DNA of 64,000 bases from Populus alba. Lineage: Eukaryota; Streptophyta; Magnoliopsida; Malpighiales; Salicaceae. Shown one piece after another: positions 1 to 13,586 of the stretch. The notes beneath the pieces are model-generated. The model did not search any database. It was not told the DNA's origin and was given only the letters and a program-made list of their open reading frames with translations. The number at the start of each line of letters is the position of its first letter. Position 1 is the first letter of the stretch. The stretch spans positions 2,666,001-2,730,000 of the forward strand of contig NC_133293.1 in assembly GCF_005239225.2 (NCBI RefSeq), written 5' to 3'. A program made the position numbers and the translations under genes.

Positions 1-1104
1 TTAACCAAAACCAAAAGCACCCAAGTTGTTAAGCATTCTTTCCATTCGTAGTTCAAATTAATATAAAGTCTCATAACTTTCTCCATTCGCAGTTCATAAT
101 ATACTTTGCTTAATTGCACATTCACATTAAAATTTTTAATCATCCATATATTTACATACCTAACACAAAATTGAGAAATTTTTCCCTCAAACATCTCATT
201 TGGCTGAAAAATAATACTCCCATATTATCAAATATTCTAGTCAAATTTATTTTATTTATTTATTCATTATTAAATTTCACATGTTTTCAAAATTGTCAAC
301 CTATGTTATAACTTCTTCTTTTATCCATTTCTTATCACCTATTTTTAATTTCACAACCTGATTTAAAATACCTTAAATGGATTCTCTACATTTAGAGTCA
401 TTTATTCATGGTTTGAAATGTTAATTCCATTCATGAACACACAATTATACAATCACGAATTTTCTCCCTATTTTTCTTCACTTGACCGAGACCTAATTCC
501 TTATCCATTTGATTTTTATTTTTGTCAATTTTATTTGAATTTAGAATACTTCCAAACTCACACTACAAAATACACACACACATAATTCACACCTAAGAAA
601 CCCTTAATTTTTTCCCCATTTGGACGATGGCCTTCCTTTTTCCTAAACTTTCTTCATCAATTTTTTATAATTTCCTAAAGTATTTCACTTCTATTTTACT
701 AGTTTATCACTTTCTTGCATTTCCCTTAAAAATTCTCAAAAATTGAATCAACAACCTAGTAAAATTTAAAAATTATTAGTAAAACTTAATTGAAATCAAA
801 GTAAGTTTGGTGGATTAAGTACAACTTCCTTGTAATTTTGATGCCAAATTTCAAACTCAAAACCGGATCTCCACCTTAAATCTCTATTTTCGTTCCATTT
901 CTTCAATCTCTATATCATGGTTTCACTCTTCCAACTAAAGTATTTAAGTTTCCATGGTTTTGCTTGGATAAAAGGGACAGAAGAAGGCTTGAAATGGTGA
1001 AAGAACACTTGTTCTTCTTTGCTGCTACTTTCGGGTGGCTTTAAAATGAAGAACAAAATATTCTTCTTTAGAGTCAGCCTCCCATTTAAATGGGAGTTGA
1101 CATG

Positions 1105-1137
<33 letters not shown>

Positions 1138-3200
1138 TGTATCCTTAATTATATTTTTCAATAATTTTCAATATTGATAATTCTAATACTGATTGACTTA
1201 AATTTTTTTATTCAAGATAAAACAACATATTAAAAGGTTACTCATAAAATTTTAGTATCATCTAATGGTTGGATCAAGAGTTAAGCTTAATAGTATAAAA
1301 CTAGACATAAAGTAATTTTTACATAAAAAATCCGAAAATTTTCAATGTTTTATTTTCTTAAATGATCAATATTTTTAACTAATTAATTAGGTACTTTGAT
1401 CCCTATTTATAATACAAATTTTCCTCAAATTTCATTCTCTTCTAAGTTAAAAACTGAGTGATTACACATATATTTACACTATCGATCAAAGTCATTGGCA
1501 CATAAAAGCATACATTAATTTGTTTTTTAAAAAGAAATTCCAAAATAAATTTTCTAAATATTTTCACCCTGAATTTATAAAAATTCTCTATATTTATCAA
1601 ATTGTTTTTTCCTAAAAGTCAACATTTTATCTTTTATATTCACTTGGTCATATTTTCTAGATTTGGATGCATTTTTAATATTGATTTTAAATAAACTAGA
1701 TCAAAATTCATTAAACTATATCTCAAAACAACGCTTTTTCTTTTTATCTCTTCCATTTAGTTTTTTATTTGCTTTTTATTTTTTATTTTTTACTTTTCCA
1801 CCATTTTCATATTTTTATTTTTAAGTTAACACATGTAAATTTGATTTCAAATTCCCAACATCCAAAGTTACCTTTTTAATTCCAATACTCGATATACTTA
1901 TTTAACATAATATTTTTCATTATTAATTTTATGGATTTTTTCAGGGTTTACATAAAATTTAAGGAAAAAAAATCTTAAGAGTTATACAAAAAATGTGTTT
2001 GCTAGTATCATAAAAAAAATATTATGATCTCAAACATATTTTTGATTAATTTATTTTAATAAACCTTTATATAAATTAAAGGATAAAAAATAAAAGCCTA
2101 GACCTGGATGATTCAATGCATAGTCCATAAAAAAAAAAAAAAAAAAAGGATAGGTGCACAAGTTTATCAGTTTAGAGTCATGTGCTTGGCTTTTTTATTT
2201 TTTTACTTGGTACCAAGGGGAGGATGATATATTGTTCCCCTTTTTTAAAAAAAAAAACACAATGCGACATTTGACTTTTTGGATTCTAATCACTGTTCAG
2301 AAATCAAGTTGGGATTTTTTGAACCAAAAAATTTATTTTCAACTTGTTTCATCTAAAAAATCAAACTCTTACCATTTCAATAAACCATTTTTTCAACTCA
2401 AACACTCTTTAATTGGTCTAAGAACACAAAGTTCAAAAACAAAAAAAAATCTTTGCAAACCTTAATCTACATTTCCAACAAAATAATTGTAAAAAACACA
2501 TCAACAAGACTCATTTAGTCAAATGAAATTCATTAATACTAATAATATCTTTTTTCATGGTTGGAATATGGCCAGCTAATCATTTTTTTTCCTTTTTTAT
2601 TTTTTGATAACTTTTTCTTTGAAAATAAAATAAAATTTTATAACAAAATAAAAAATCTCAAAACTAAAAAAACCTAAAACAAAGTCAACATAAAACATGG
2701 AGATTAAAGATAACCTTTTCATGCGAATTTCAGTAGGCCACCATGTTTTCTCCTTTTCTTAGTTTGGTATTTATTTTTTAATTGTCTTGACACCACGAAA
2801 TAAAAATTTATCTCATTAAATTAACCTACAATAAAAGCTTTAATATTTTCAAAACCTTCATATTTCAAGGAAACACAAAAAAATATAAATTGTCAACTGA
2901 AAAATACATAGAAAAACAAAAAGGATGAAATAAAAAAACTTGATGATTAAAATGAAAAAACAAAATCACAATTGTAATCCCCATTGAATTATAAGAGCAC
3001 AAAGGACATTACACTATTGCTATGTAAAAACACCATGTCTTTTAGTTTTTTTTTTTTTTTTTCACTAATAATAATGATGATGATGTTATCACATGGCGAT
3101 GGGATATACTGAGGATACGATTGAACAGAGAAGCAAAACGAATTCCCATAATGCTCGACAGGTAAGAGCACGTCAAATATGGTACAAAACAAGTTTTATT
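1..3200. other. AT-rich non-coding stretch upstream of first gene
   Basis: I see no gene here. The open frames are short, rich in Phe, Lys, Asn and Ile, and match no family I know. The stretch has long A and T runs and loosely repeated text, such as two phrases containing 'ctccattcg' and 'cagttca' near 40-95. It is probably old transposon or LTR debris. The last few hundred bases may hold the 3'UTR of the minus-strand gene that ends at 3463. Confidence 0.5.
1079..1133. repeat. 18-bp perfect palindrome followed by a 29-T run
   Basis: CTCCCATTTAAATGGGAG at 1079-1096 is a perfect palindrome. It is followed by an uninterrupted T run at 1105-1133. The T run could be the reverse-strand poly(A) of a retroposed sequence, but I could not recognise a body for it. 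Confidence 0.6.
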
Positions 3201-3462
3201 CTCTTTTCTTTAGCTCTTGTCTCCGTATGAATAAGAAAAAAACAGTGATACAAATAATCAGTCCACTCTGAAACATTTTTCTCAACGACAGCATTACAAA
3301 TCAAGTTAGAACTAAGTGAAAATCAAAGGGAGCAGGTATAATTTGCAATTTAAATCACTTGTCCATCCATTGCATAATAGAAAAGAAGCTGCCCTCAGCT
3401 GGTTTGTTTTCGTGTAAAATCGAATTGCATTCAGGCGAGCTAATGGTAGCCACCCACTTAGT

Positions 3463-5608
3463 TTACAGCAAGAAGAGAGAAGCCGTCAGCAAAAACAGCA
3501 AGAACATTAGACCGGTATTCTTGTCTGTCAAATTGGCTGCATTGTAATCCGAACTGTCTGCCTTAGAAGTCACAAAGCTTCCCTCAGGTGTGCTTGTCGT
3601 CAGAACAACAACAATCCAGTTACCATCAGAACCTATCCCAGCTCCCGTAAACTTAGCATCCTCAAGGCTATCCGAGTATTGAGTCTTCGTGAAGTTAGTT
3701 AGCACAAGACTCGGATCCAGGTTGGGAACACAAGCGGGCATCAAAGCTCCATCCCTTGTGTTGGATATATTCAGATGGCATTTGGCTAGAAGGCTTGGAT
3801 AATTGGGGAACTGTGTTTCAGTACCTGGTACTGTGTTGGAGCCCGTGGCATTTGTACAGGGTTGATCCTTAAACTGGTCAGCTAATTCCCCAGCAAGGCA
3901 CTCTGCATTATCATTTTTTGTGAGGGCAGTTAAATTCAAGGATGTCCTATAGTTGTTAATGCTCTGAAGAAGGCCATCCTCCTGATCTGCACATAAATGG
4001 TGGAATGAGAAGCTCCGCGTCAACATTTCAGCCAGGGGAGAGAATTTTATCATGGAATATATGTCAACCGTTTGTTGTTTCTTGGAAAAGAAAGCCACGG
4101 AACACTAAGCACCTCAGACAATTCCCAAATTCTTGTGCATTCTAAACAAGCAGCAAAAGTAGCTTTTAATAGTATGGGCTTGAACCCAAGGGAAGTTAGA
4201 GGACACTAACTTTGAAAACCATTTTCTTGATCTTAAGTATCAGCTGCTTGCGTAAAAAAGATTTTGACAGCAAAACAGATTAATGGAAAGAACAATTCTA
4301 ACACAGGGAAGAAATAACATTAACAATGAGAGAAACCAATAGCAAAACAAATATTACTGAGGCAATCTTATCAAAATAAGAGGACATGCATTTGAATTTG
4401 TGGAGCAGAAATAGCACAGGAATAGAATATTACAAGTAAATAGCTGACTCTAAAACCTTCGTAAGTAAAAGCCACATACAAAAAAAAAAAAAAGTGCTTC
4501 ATTTTGATGGAAACATACAACTTTTGGGAGAGGATTTTTATTGGCTAAACCTAAAAGATGCGCCTCCTATGATAAGAAACAATTTGTTCTGGAATTCTGA
4601 GACTTCTTACTCCAGCTTTCTTGGGACTGCCTAATTATAATTTTCTAGGAGATGGTTAAGAAATCTTGAAGATTGTAAGCGAAGGCTTGAAAAACAAAAG
4701 ATTCCGGCATCAAGAAAAACATAAGCTGGTTACTGTAAGCTAACCATAAATACTAATAATCTATTAAAGAGAAGGAAAATCATGAAAACAATCATGCAAA
4801 GGCAAATTCACCAACAGCCCGTCTGGAAACATTAGATTTGGGGTAGAAATGAAATGAAATCAATTCAATAACATTTACCAATTACAGGGTTTCGGGAAGT
4901 CCTGAGCAATAGAAATGAATTCTTCATCCCATTAAAACCATATATTTCCATACGACTTTAAATCTCACCAAGTGGGGTGCGATTTGGGTAGAAATGAAAT
5001 CAATTCAATTCAATTTATGTGAGAATTGAAATCAAAATCAGAAGCATTAAACAATGTGATTTACCAGCAAGTCTTCCTTTTATTCTTTTTAGGAAAGGTC
5101 TCCAATCAAGATCCATAAACCACGCTATATTACAGTGGATTAATTGGCCATAAATAATCTTAACTAAATTAAAAAATAATAAAATGCGGGTTGTTTTAGA
5201 TCAAGTCAGATAAGCAATCTTGTTAAGGTAAATTCAATAACTAAACTAGAGACCAAGCTAAGAGTTCTAATAAGATGACAGACACCATTGGCAACAAAAT
5301 CAGTGAAAGAACATATGGTAAATAAGTCCTAGATAGAGCAATTGACCCTACATGTGCCAGTAACAAATGCTGCAACCCAATTACCAAGTATCCAGATTAA
5401 TTAATATAACCACCAAGACTAATTAACAGCTAATCAGATCTCGCAAAAATTTGGCAAGATCAAGTAAAAAAAACAGATTAGCTAAAGGGCATTTAAGAAA
5501 AGAAAAGAAAAAGGATAACCTACCGTCACAGAGGACAGGGTGAGAGATGATGCAGAGAAGGAAGGAAACAAAGAATGGGAAGAGGAGAGAAAATCTTGAA
5601 GATGTCAT
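3463..5608 (-). CDS. GPI-anchored protein, At5g19250-like (2 exons)
   Basis: The CDS joins 5608-5524 (85 nt, ATG at 5608-5606) to 3986-3463 (524 nt with stop), giving 202 aa. The donor GGTAGG at 5523 and acceptor TGCAG at 3987 fit a phase-1 intron of 1537 nt and restore the sequence VLCDDQEDGLLQSINNYR. Residues 1-27 form a clear signal peptide (MTSSRFSLLFPFFVSFLLC...). The mature part has four cysteines (in AECLAG, QPCTNA, AKCHLN, PACVPN) and N-glycosylation sequons at NLT, NAT, NIS, NFT and NLT. The C-terminus SSDYNAANLTDKNTG followed by a Leu/Phe-rich tail is a typical GPI-attachment signal. The length and layout match the small plant family of 'uncharacterized GPI-anchored protein At5g19250'; the molecular role is unknown, with a likely location on the outer plasma membrane. 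A start at 4098 within intron sequence gives an open frame but lacks the signal peptide, so the spliced model is preferred. Confidence 0.9.
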
Positions 5609-5614
5609 TGCTTA

Positions 5615-5716
5615 ATCTGTTGCTGCTGCTAAAGCTACTGTTGCTGTTGTTGTTGAGTAATAATATTAATAAGAGAAGGAAGGAAGGAAGGGGGAAGGGA
5701 GGGAGGGAGGGAGGAG
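5615..5716 (-). promoter_or_regulatory. CT-rich / CAA-rich 5' leader of the GPI-protein gene
   Basis: Read on the minus strand, the bases upstream of the ATG at 5608 are a CAA/CAG trinucleotide run (about 5619-5656). Before that comes a CCTTCC/CCTCCC tract (plus strand GGAAGG/GGGAGGG, 5676-5714). Pyrimidine-rich tracts near the transcription start are common in plant genes. The tract is also a simple-sequence repeat and may vary in length. No clear TATA box was identified. Confidence 0.45.
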
Positions 5717-5719
5717 CGT

Positions 5720-8617
5720 AGTGGAAGATAGATAGATGGATTGTTGCTTTCTTGTTTGCTATGGAGGGTAATTACTGGTGTACTACTGTTTGTTATATTG
5801 CATCGGCTTGCTATCTTTCTTTTTAAGATTTGCGTGTAGTTATTATTATTTATAATTATTTTTTATTTGGATATATATTAAAATAATATCTTTTTTAAAA
5901 AAAAATTATTTTTGATATCAAAATATTAAAATAATCCTAAAAACACTAAAAAAATATTAATTTGAAAAATAAAAAATTTTAAATCTTTTTAAAAATACTT
6001 TTGAAATATAAAAACAAATAAAAACGACTATTTATTTAAGTTTGAGCTGCAAAAAACATTTTAAAACAACATTAATTAAGAATAGTATTAAAAGATAGAT
6101 AATTAAAATAAAAAAGATTTCACATGATGGTTTCAAAAAGTTTAATTTTATTTTTATACTTTTAAAAAATTATATATATTTGGTCTCTTAATATTTTTTT
6201 AATTTAATTTTAATATAAAATTTATTTTTTTTATTAATTTTAGTTTTTAATTTGAAAATGGAGAGAGAAGTTCCTAGATTCTGATTATATATATAAAAAA
6301 AGATGTTGTTTGCACTGATCTTAACCACTAAAATGATTGATTTGTTATGTCAAATGATTCATTTGATGAAAAAAGTTTATATTAGATGCTATTTTTTTTA
6401 CCTTGAAAATGCCTCAAAAAATATATTTGAGTTTAGAAAGATTTTTTATTTTAGGTTGATTTTGAGATTTAAGATGGTTTTTTAGGTTTTTCTTTAGGTC
6501 ATGAATATGTTTATCAAGATTTTTAGGATGTTTTGGGTAAAAAATAAATTGAAAAAATGAGTTTTTAGATTAAAAAAACCTTTAACCTTGAATTTTTTTT
6601 TTACAACTAAAATAATCGAGATCTGAGTAAAATCAGACGACGTATTATCTAATTTATTTATTTATTTGAAAAATTAAGGTGGATAATATGTTGTCTGTTC
6701 CGGTTATAATAAAAAAAAAAAATAAAGGCCCAAGCACGCAACTTCTAATAAAACAGGTCAAGTAGGCTGACCTGACCTTTTTTTTTTTTTTTGTCTAATT
6801 TTTAAATTAGAAATATCTATAAATTTTTTTATTTTTATTTATATTTTTTTAAGTATAAAAACACAAAGAAAAAAAATCAATATATATATAATTTTTTAAT
6901 AAAAAAAATCTAACTTACAACGGCAAAATAATAGTCAAATAACTATTTCACAAGCCTTGCCCGACCCCACCTCCGTGGCTGTATATGATGCTGTTTAGAA
7001 AGTCAATGATGTCTAAGTCACACGATTTTCAGACTTTCTACCCACCTATCTACCGTAATTATGATGAGCAAAATAATTGAAAAATTAATTAAATTAAGAA
7101 AATTAAAAAAATCAAATCATAAAAAAACTAATTAAAATTTTAAAGAAACCGACCAGTTCGGTTTTGGTTTTATAAATCTAAAACTTAAAATATTAAATCA
7201 AATTAAATTTAAATCGAAAAAATCGAGTCATTTAAATCAATTTTTATTTTAAAAATTCAAATTGAATCGAACCAAAACCGATTGATACATAACCATGTCT
7301 CTTCTTTTTCTTGAAACGACATCGTTTTCTACTCTATCTCGGTGCAGTTTGACGTCCAAACTCAAAAGCCAACGCTGTTTTTTTCCCCCTGTTACTTTTC
7401 AATTAGTAAAATTGTTAAATAATTACGTGAAGCTCGTTTCATTTCTCTCTTTTTTATGTAAGGAATTCATGACTTTATTAAAGTTCTCAACATCACGTGA
7501 TATCCAATAAATTATATATATAAAAAATGATGCTCGCAAGTTTCCTGTGATTTAAAGTTAGAATTTTAGGAATTTTGATGATTTTTTTAATGAATAAAGA
7601 GAAATCACTTGAATTTCATGCCATTACTTAACAAATTTATTGATTGAAATTAAAGAAATAATTTGATTGAGAATTTACTCATACATCAGTGATCTAATTA
7701 AGACAGAATTAACTGGGTACCTAATTAAGATTGCCCTTAAAGATTAAGGATTCGCTCATCCAAAATTATCAAGGCATCTATATGTGTATTTTCAATAAAA
7801 TTTTACTTGTAAAATATTTATCACTTACTATTATGAACTGATTAATTATTGTATGACACCTAGTTATACAATTTGCTTCAGTCTAATGAGTCAATTTAGT
7901 AACTTGCCACTTTAGAGCTTGTTTGGGCTAAGTTAATAGAAAAACTTATTTTTTTTTTCTATTAAAATAATATTATTTTATTTTTATTTTTTTAAATAGA
8001 ATGTTGGGTTAGCTCAAGTCAACACCTTGACTTGCAATCCATGTCTTAAAATAACAACTTATCAATAAGGTTTCATAGCTATAATACAATCAAAATGATG
8101 TTTTTTTGAATTTTTTTTTTATATAATAAAGTAGAATGTTGGGTTGGCTTAGGTCTACACTCTAGTTCGCAATATGATTCTTAAGCTATCAACCTAATAC
8201 AAATCAGTCTGTCATGATAAAAAATCCACTAAAGGTGTCAATTGGGCCAATCATAAGGTTAAAGGCCAAACCCAACGCCCTTAAACACGTTTACGTGTCA
8301 GGCCGAAACATCTATGGGTCTAGCACCCTATCAGATCTAATCGTCTCCATGAACCAGGTCTTTCTTCAGGAACAAATACTCAAAGTAAAAATCTAGGGTC
8401 ATCACCTCCCTACTTTCTAGTAGGTCAAAAAGTCCTCTAAATGGTCATCTCTATGTTAAATCAATATTAATGTTGATAATAAGGGATGATCCCATTGATA
8501 TTAATATTATATATAGATTAGCACAGGATCATCATTCATAAGCATGTGATATCCTCAACATTAAATGTCGAGTAAGGAGACATTGTCCATCAATATTAAT
8601 GTTGAATATAAGGGTCT
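5720..8617. other. AT-rich intergenic repeats, no gene
   Basis: I found no coding sequence. At about 5860-6030 lies an AT-rich block containing 'aattatttttgatat' and 'attaaaataat'; a diverged copy is at about 28800-28900, so this is a dispersed repeat, probably MITE-like. At 7140-7290 a stretch begins with GACCAGTTCGGTTTTGG and ends with CGAACCAAAACCGATTG, so its ends are roughly inverted. Near 8002 and 8132 the phrase 'agaatgttgggtt' occurs twice, about 130 bp apart. Confidence 0.5.
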
Positions 8618-8622
8618 CCTCC

Positions 8623-8839
8623 AGTTGAAGATTCTGAAAGAATTAAGGTTAATTTGGACCTGATTTGTAGGAGATGAAAATATAAAGTAAGATATTCTTT
8701 CCTTTTGAATTAGAATATATGAGTAATACTTATATGTGTGTAGTTAATAGCCTTCCTAAATTAGACTTATAGATGTTGTATATATTTATGAATTCCTTCT
8801 TAAATAAATGAGAAAAATAGAGATAAAGAATTCTCCATA
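8623..8839 (+). repeat. 5' LTR of the Copia element
   Basis: This 217-bp repeat aligns end to end with 13368-13586. It starts AGTTGAAGATTCT against TGCTAAAGATTCT in the 3' copy, so the terminal TG is mutated to AG here. Both copies end in ATA rather than the usual CA. The shared core includes 'gtagttaatagccttccta' and 'aataaatgagaaaaa'. Confidence 0.9.
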
Positions 8840-8851
8840 TGATATCAAAGC
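8840..8851 (+). other. Primer-binding site of the Copia element
   Basis: TGATATCAAAGC lies immediately 3' of the 5' LTR. It differs at two positions from TGGTATCAGAGC, the usual tRNA-iMet-complementary site of plant Copia elements. Its position directly next to the LTR end supports the boundary call. Confidence 0.8.
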
Positions 8852-8999
8852 CCAATTCAAAATTCTAAAGAAAAAACAAACCCTATTTCCTTTCCTACCC
8901 TGTCCTGACATTTCTAGTTGTCTAACCTAGTAAACCTGATCAATTCTGAAGCATGTCTAAAAGCATTACAAAAGAAAGAAACCCAAATCAACCAAACAG

Positions 9000-11900
9000 C
9001 ATGAGAATTCTAAAATTTACAATTATCCTATCGACTAAATTAAAGAAATAATTTAAAGTGATCACAGATAGTGAAAACCTTTCTTAAAGGAAAGGGAAAG
9101 ATCAACCATTTGATGGACAATCCTTCTAGTCCAAAAGACCCAAAGTTTACACTCTATGATGAAGAAGACTCCATGATTATGTCATGGTTATGAAACTCTA
9201 TGATGCTAGAGGTTTGTTGACCTTACATGTTCCTGACCACAATAAAGGATATTTAGGAAGTAATGAGACAGACCTATTCCAAAGTAAAGGATGTTGCGTT
9301 AATATATGAGATTAAGATAAAGCTCTCAATGAACAAACAAGGTACTATGATGGTTATTGAATATTACAATACTATGAAAAGTTTGTGGTTGGAATTGGAT
9401 TATTATCAGGATTTTAAGATGCAGTGTATGATGATGTTGTAATTCTAAAGAATTATATGGAAAGGGAGAGGATCTTTTAATTTCTTGAAGACTCAACATA
9501 ATGTTTGATCAAGTGTAAGCCCAAATTCTTGGAAAGGAATCCTTCACTCAATGAGGTATTCTCGTTGATAAGAGTTGAAAAAGAAAGGAGAATTGTGATG
9601 CTTGATGTTCCTAATACCAAAGGGTGTACTATGATGATAACCAACAGTAAGAACCCAGGTGATGCTATGAACATTGCAAAAATGGTGAAAACTAAAGGGA
9701 AAAAAATTCTCTAAAGATGATCAATTCTGTAACTATTGCAAGAGAACAAGTCATATAAAGGAAACCTGCTAGAAACTCCATTGAAAACCACAAAGGATGG
9801 GGCAAAATGGAGGATACAAATATAACCACTCAAAAGGATAAGCACACTTGACAAACTTTGAAGAGCCAGCTCGTGAATTCAACACTATAGAGGTGGGGGT
9901 TCAACAAATAGGAGATTGAAAGCCTAAGAACTCTATTTAGCACAATGAAGAAACATCTAGGTCATGATCTCTTACTCAAAATGGTAAAATTCCAATTTAT
10001 CATGTCTTTAACACCTCAAACAAAGACCATTCTAGCACCTGGGTAATTCACTCAAGTACATATCATATGACCTATTATGTAGGTTTTTTCATATCCTATC
10101 AACCTTGTGCTTGTAGTAAAAAAATCAAAATGGTTAATGGATCTTTAACCACAGTTGCAGGCCAAAGGACAGTCCCTCTTAGTCCCTCACTGTCTCTTAA
10201 AAGAATGCTACATGTTCCTAATCTTATTGCAAATATGTTACCCATCCCAAAATTAATCAAAGACATAAATTGTAGTGTAACTTTCTTTCTTGATCACTAC
10301 ATATTTCTGAACCTAGCTACAGGGTAGATGATTGGGAAGCTAGAGTTAAGGACAGGCTGTACATGCTTGGAATACAAAGCAACAGTAGTAATCATTCATT
10401 CAGTCAATTCTAATAAATATGATGTTTGGAATAATCATCGTCATTTAGGACATCCCTATTTTAAGACTCTTAAGAAAATGTTTCCATCTTTATTTAAAAT
10501 TTGACATTAAACAATTTCATTGTAAAATTTGTGAATTTACAAAGCACCATAGAGTGCCTTTTCTTCTAAGTGATTCAAGATCTTTGTCTCCATTTACTAT
10601 AATTCACTCTAATATATAGGGACCATATAAAATTTCTAATATTTCAGGAGCAAAAGACTTTGTGATGTTTATTGATGATTACACCCAAATGACTTATGTT
10701 TACCTTCTTAAAAAAAAATCTGATAAGAGTCTTAGCTTTCCAATCTTTACTATTATGATAAAGAATCAATTTGGGATTAGCATTAAGGGTATTAGAACAA
10801 ATAATGCTAGGGACGACTTTAATCATATTTTATCACCATACTTTGAACAAGAAGGGATTATTCATTAATCATTTTGTGTTAATACTCCCCAGCAAAATAG
10901 GTTAGCAAAACGAAAAAAATAGGCATTTTCTTGAAACTACTCGAGCATTACTTTTCTAAAATCAAGTTCCAAAAAATTATTGGGGAGAAGATGTTTTAAC
11001 GTCTACTTATTTGATAAATCGAATACCTTCATGAGTTATTGGTTTCAAAAGTCCTTTAAACTATTTGTCAGAATTCTTTCCAAAAAATAATTTTTATTCT
11101 AAAATCCCTCCAAGGATTTTTAGGTGTTTCACCTATGTTCATTCATAAATGTCAACGAAGCAAACTTGATTCTAGAGCTCCCAAATGTGTTTTCATAAGA
11201 TATTTCATCACACAAAAGGGTTACAAATGTTATCATCCATCTTTAAAGAAAATCTTTATGTCAAAGGATATAACTTTTGATGAAAACCAATCTTATTTTC
11301 ACAAGTCTTATCTTGAGGGGGAGGATAACACAGAAGATAAAAATAAGAATGACTTTGGTATTTTTCATTCCAAATCCCAGCTCGACAACAATCATCTTCT
11401 TTTATTTCAACTTATGTTGAGTCTTCAAATTGTGAATCTTTATAGCTAGAAACCAATATGATTGAGTCTTCAAATCTTACAAAAGAATCTTTACAGTTAG
11501 AAACTATTGCTACTCGACCTCTTCAAGTATATAGAAAGAGGATACAGCCTGACCAAACACTCTTGCAAGCTTAAGAATCTGAACTAGAGCAGGGTAATGA
11601 ACTTTCTCATCCATCTTTATTTGCTCCTGATGTTAATAACCTTGATCAACTTTCTTATCCATCTTCATCTAGTCATGATATTAATGACCTTGATCAACCA
11701 AGTGCTATTAGAAAAGGAATAAGAGAATGTACTAAAAATCCTTTATATCCTATAGCTAATTTTATATCCTTATAAAAATTCTCACCATCACACAGAGTTT
11801 TTCTCTTAAAAATAAATATCATATCTATTCTAAAAACCTTGTATGAGGCTTTAATAAAAGAGAATTGAAAAACTGTCTTGAGAGAAGAGATGAATGAACT

Positions 11901-13360
11901 AGAGAAGAATCAAATATGAGAAATAGTTGAGTTACCGAAAGTAAAAAGCAGTGGGGTGTAAGTGGGTTTATGCCCTAAAATATAAAGTTGATGGTAGCCA
12001 AGAAAGATATAAAGTCAGGCTGGTTGTATAAGGATATACACAAGTATTTGGGATAGACTACCAAGAGATATTTGCTATAGCTGTTGAGATGAACACCATT
12101 TGAATTTTTTTTCTTTATTAGCTAATTTTGGATGGTGTATGCAACAATATGATGTAAAGATTGCTTTCTTACATAGAGAGTTGGAAGAAGATGTTTTTAT
12201 AGATCCACTACTAAGATTCAACCACTCTTTTCCTCCCAACCAAGTTTGCAAACTAAAAAAATACACTTTATGGCTTAAAATAGTCACCCAAAGCTTGGTT
12301 CAAAAGGTTTATAAAAGCCATGATTTCAATGGTATATCAACAAAGTCAAGAAGATCATACTCTGTTCATTAAACACTCCACCTCAAAAGGAGTTACTATT
12401 TTGATTGTTTATGTTGATGACATTATAAAACAAGTGATGATCTTATTGAAAGAGACATGTTGAGAAAGAGACTTGCTGTAGAATTTGAAATAAAAAAACT
12501 AAGGAAGCTAAAATATTTCCTTTAGAGGTGGCACATTTAGAAAAAAGAATTTTTATCTCCCAACAAAAATATATTCTTGATCTTCTAAAGGAAACAAGAA
12601 TAGTAAATTGCAAACCATGTGAGACACCTATTAATCTAAAGAATAGGGTTGACGATGATGAGGAAGGAGCCACAACTGATAAGGGTCAATACCAAAAGTT
12701 AATTGGTAAGCTTATTTACTTAGCTCACATTCATCCATATATTGTTTATGCAATAAGTGTGGTGAGTCAATTCATGTACAACCCGAAAGATTCATAACTG
12801 AAGGCAATTTATAAACTCCTCACATATTTGAAGTCTACTCCTAAAAAAAGAATTCTATATAAGCAGTATGAGAATCTAAAACTTGAATGCTATATAGATG
12901 TTGATTATGTTTGTGCCTTAATAAATAGAAGGTTAACATCAAGTTATTATACTCTACTAGGAGGAAATCTTGTAACTTGGAGAAGCAAAAAATAGAATGT
13001 TGTGTCAAGATCAAATGCAGAAGCAAAGTTCATATCAATAGCATTTGGAATAAGTGAGTTACCATGGATGAAGATTATCCTAGAGGATTTAAAAATCAAA
13101 TGGGATGAGCTAATGAGGTTGTACTGTGACAATAAATCTACAATGGGAATACACACAATCCAATGCAACATTATAGAACTAAACACATAAAAGTAGACAA
13201 ACATTTCATCAAAGAAAAATTAGATAGTGGATTGATTTGCACACCACATGTTCCTACTGGGGGACAACTTGTTGATATACTTGTCAAAGGTGTTCAGAAT
13301 CCTTTGTTCAGAAGCATCTTGGACAAGCTAAAAATAAAAGATCTCTTATATCCAGCTTGA
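9000..13360 (+). pseudogene. Copia gag-pol polyprotein remains
   Basis: Gag appears from about 9060 (KTFLKGKGKINHL, then DPKFTLYDEEDSMIMSWL). It carries a CCHC knuckle near 9728-9770 (CNYCKRTSHIKETC, followed at once by a stop). A protease remnant near 10040 reads WVIHSSTYHMT where the family has a D-S/T-G-A site, so the catalytic Asp is lost. Integrase text follows at about 10560-11250 (FVMFIDDYTQMTYVYLL). Reverse transcriptase lies at about 11850-12800 with an intact YVDD box near 12409-12420. RNase H is at about 12880-13360 (YCDNKSTMGIH). Multiple stops and frameshifts make it non-functional. Confidence 0.9.
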
Positions 13361-13367
13361 GGGGGAG

Positions 13368-13586
13368 TGCTAAAGATTCTAAAAGAATTAAGGTTGATTT
13401 GAATCTAATTTGTAGGAGATGAAAATAGAAAGTCAGATATTCTTTTCATTTGAATTAGAATATGAAAATAATACCTATTTATGTGTAGTTAATAGCCTTC
13501 CTAAATTATACTCATAAATATTGTATATATTCATGAATTTCTTCTGAAATAAATGAGAAAAAAACATAGATAAAGAATTCTTCATA
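13368..13586 (+). repeat. 3' LTR of the Copia element
   Basis: This 219-bp partner of the repeat at 8623-8839 begins TGCTAAAGATTCT right after the purine-rich GAGGGGGAG. It ends ...TTCATA before the target duplication CCTCC. Confidence 0.9.
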
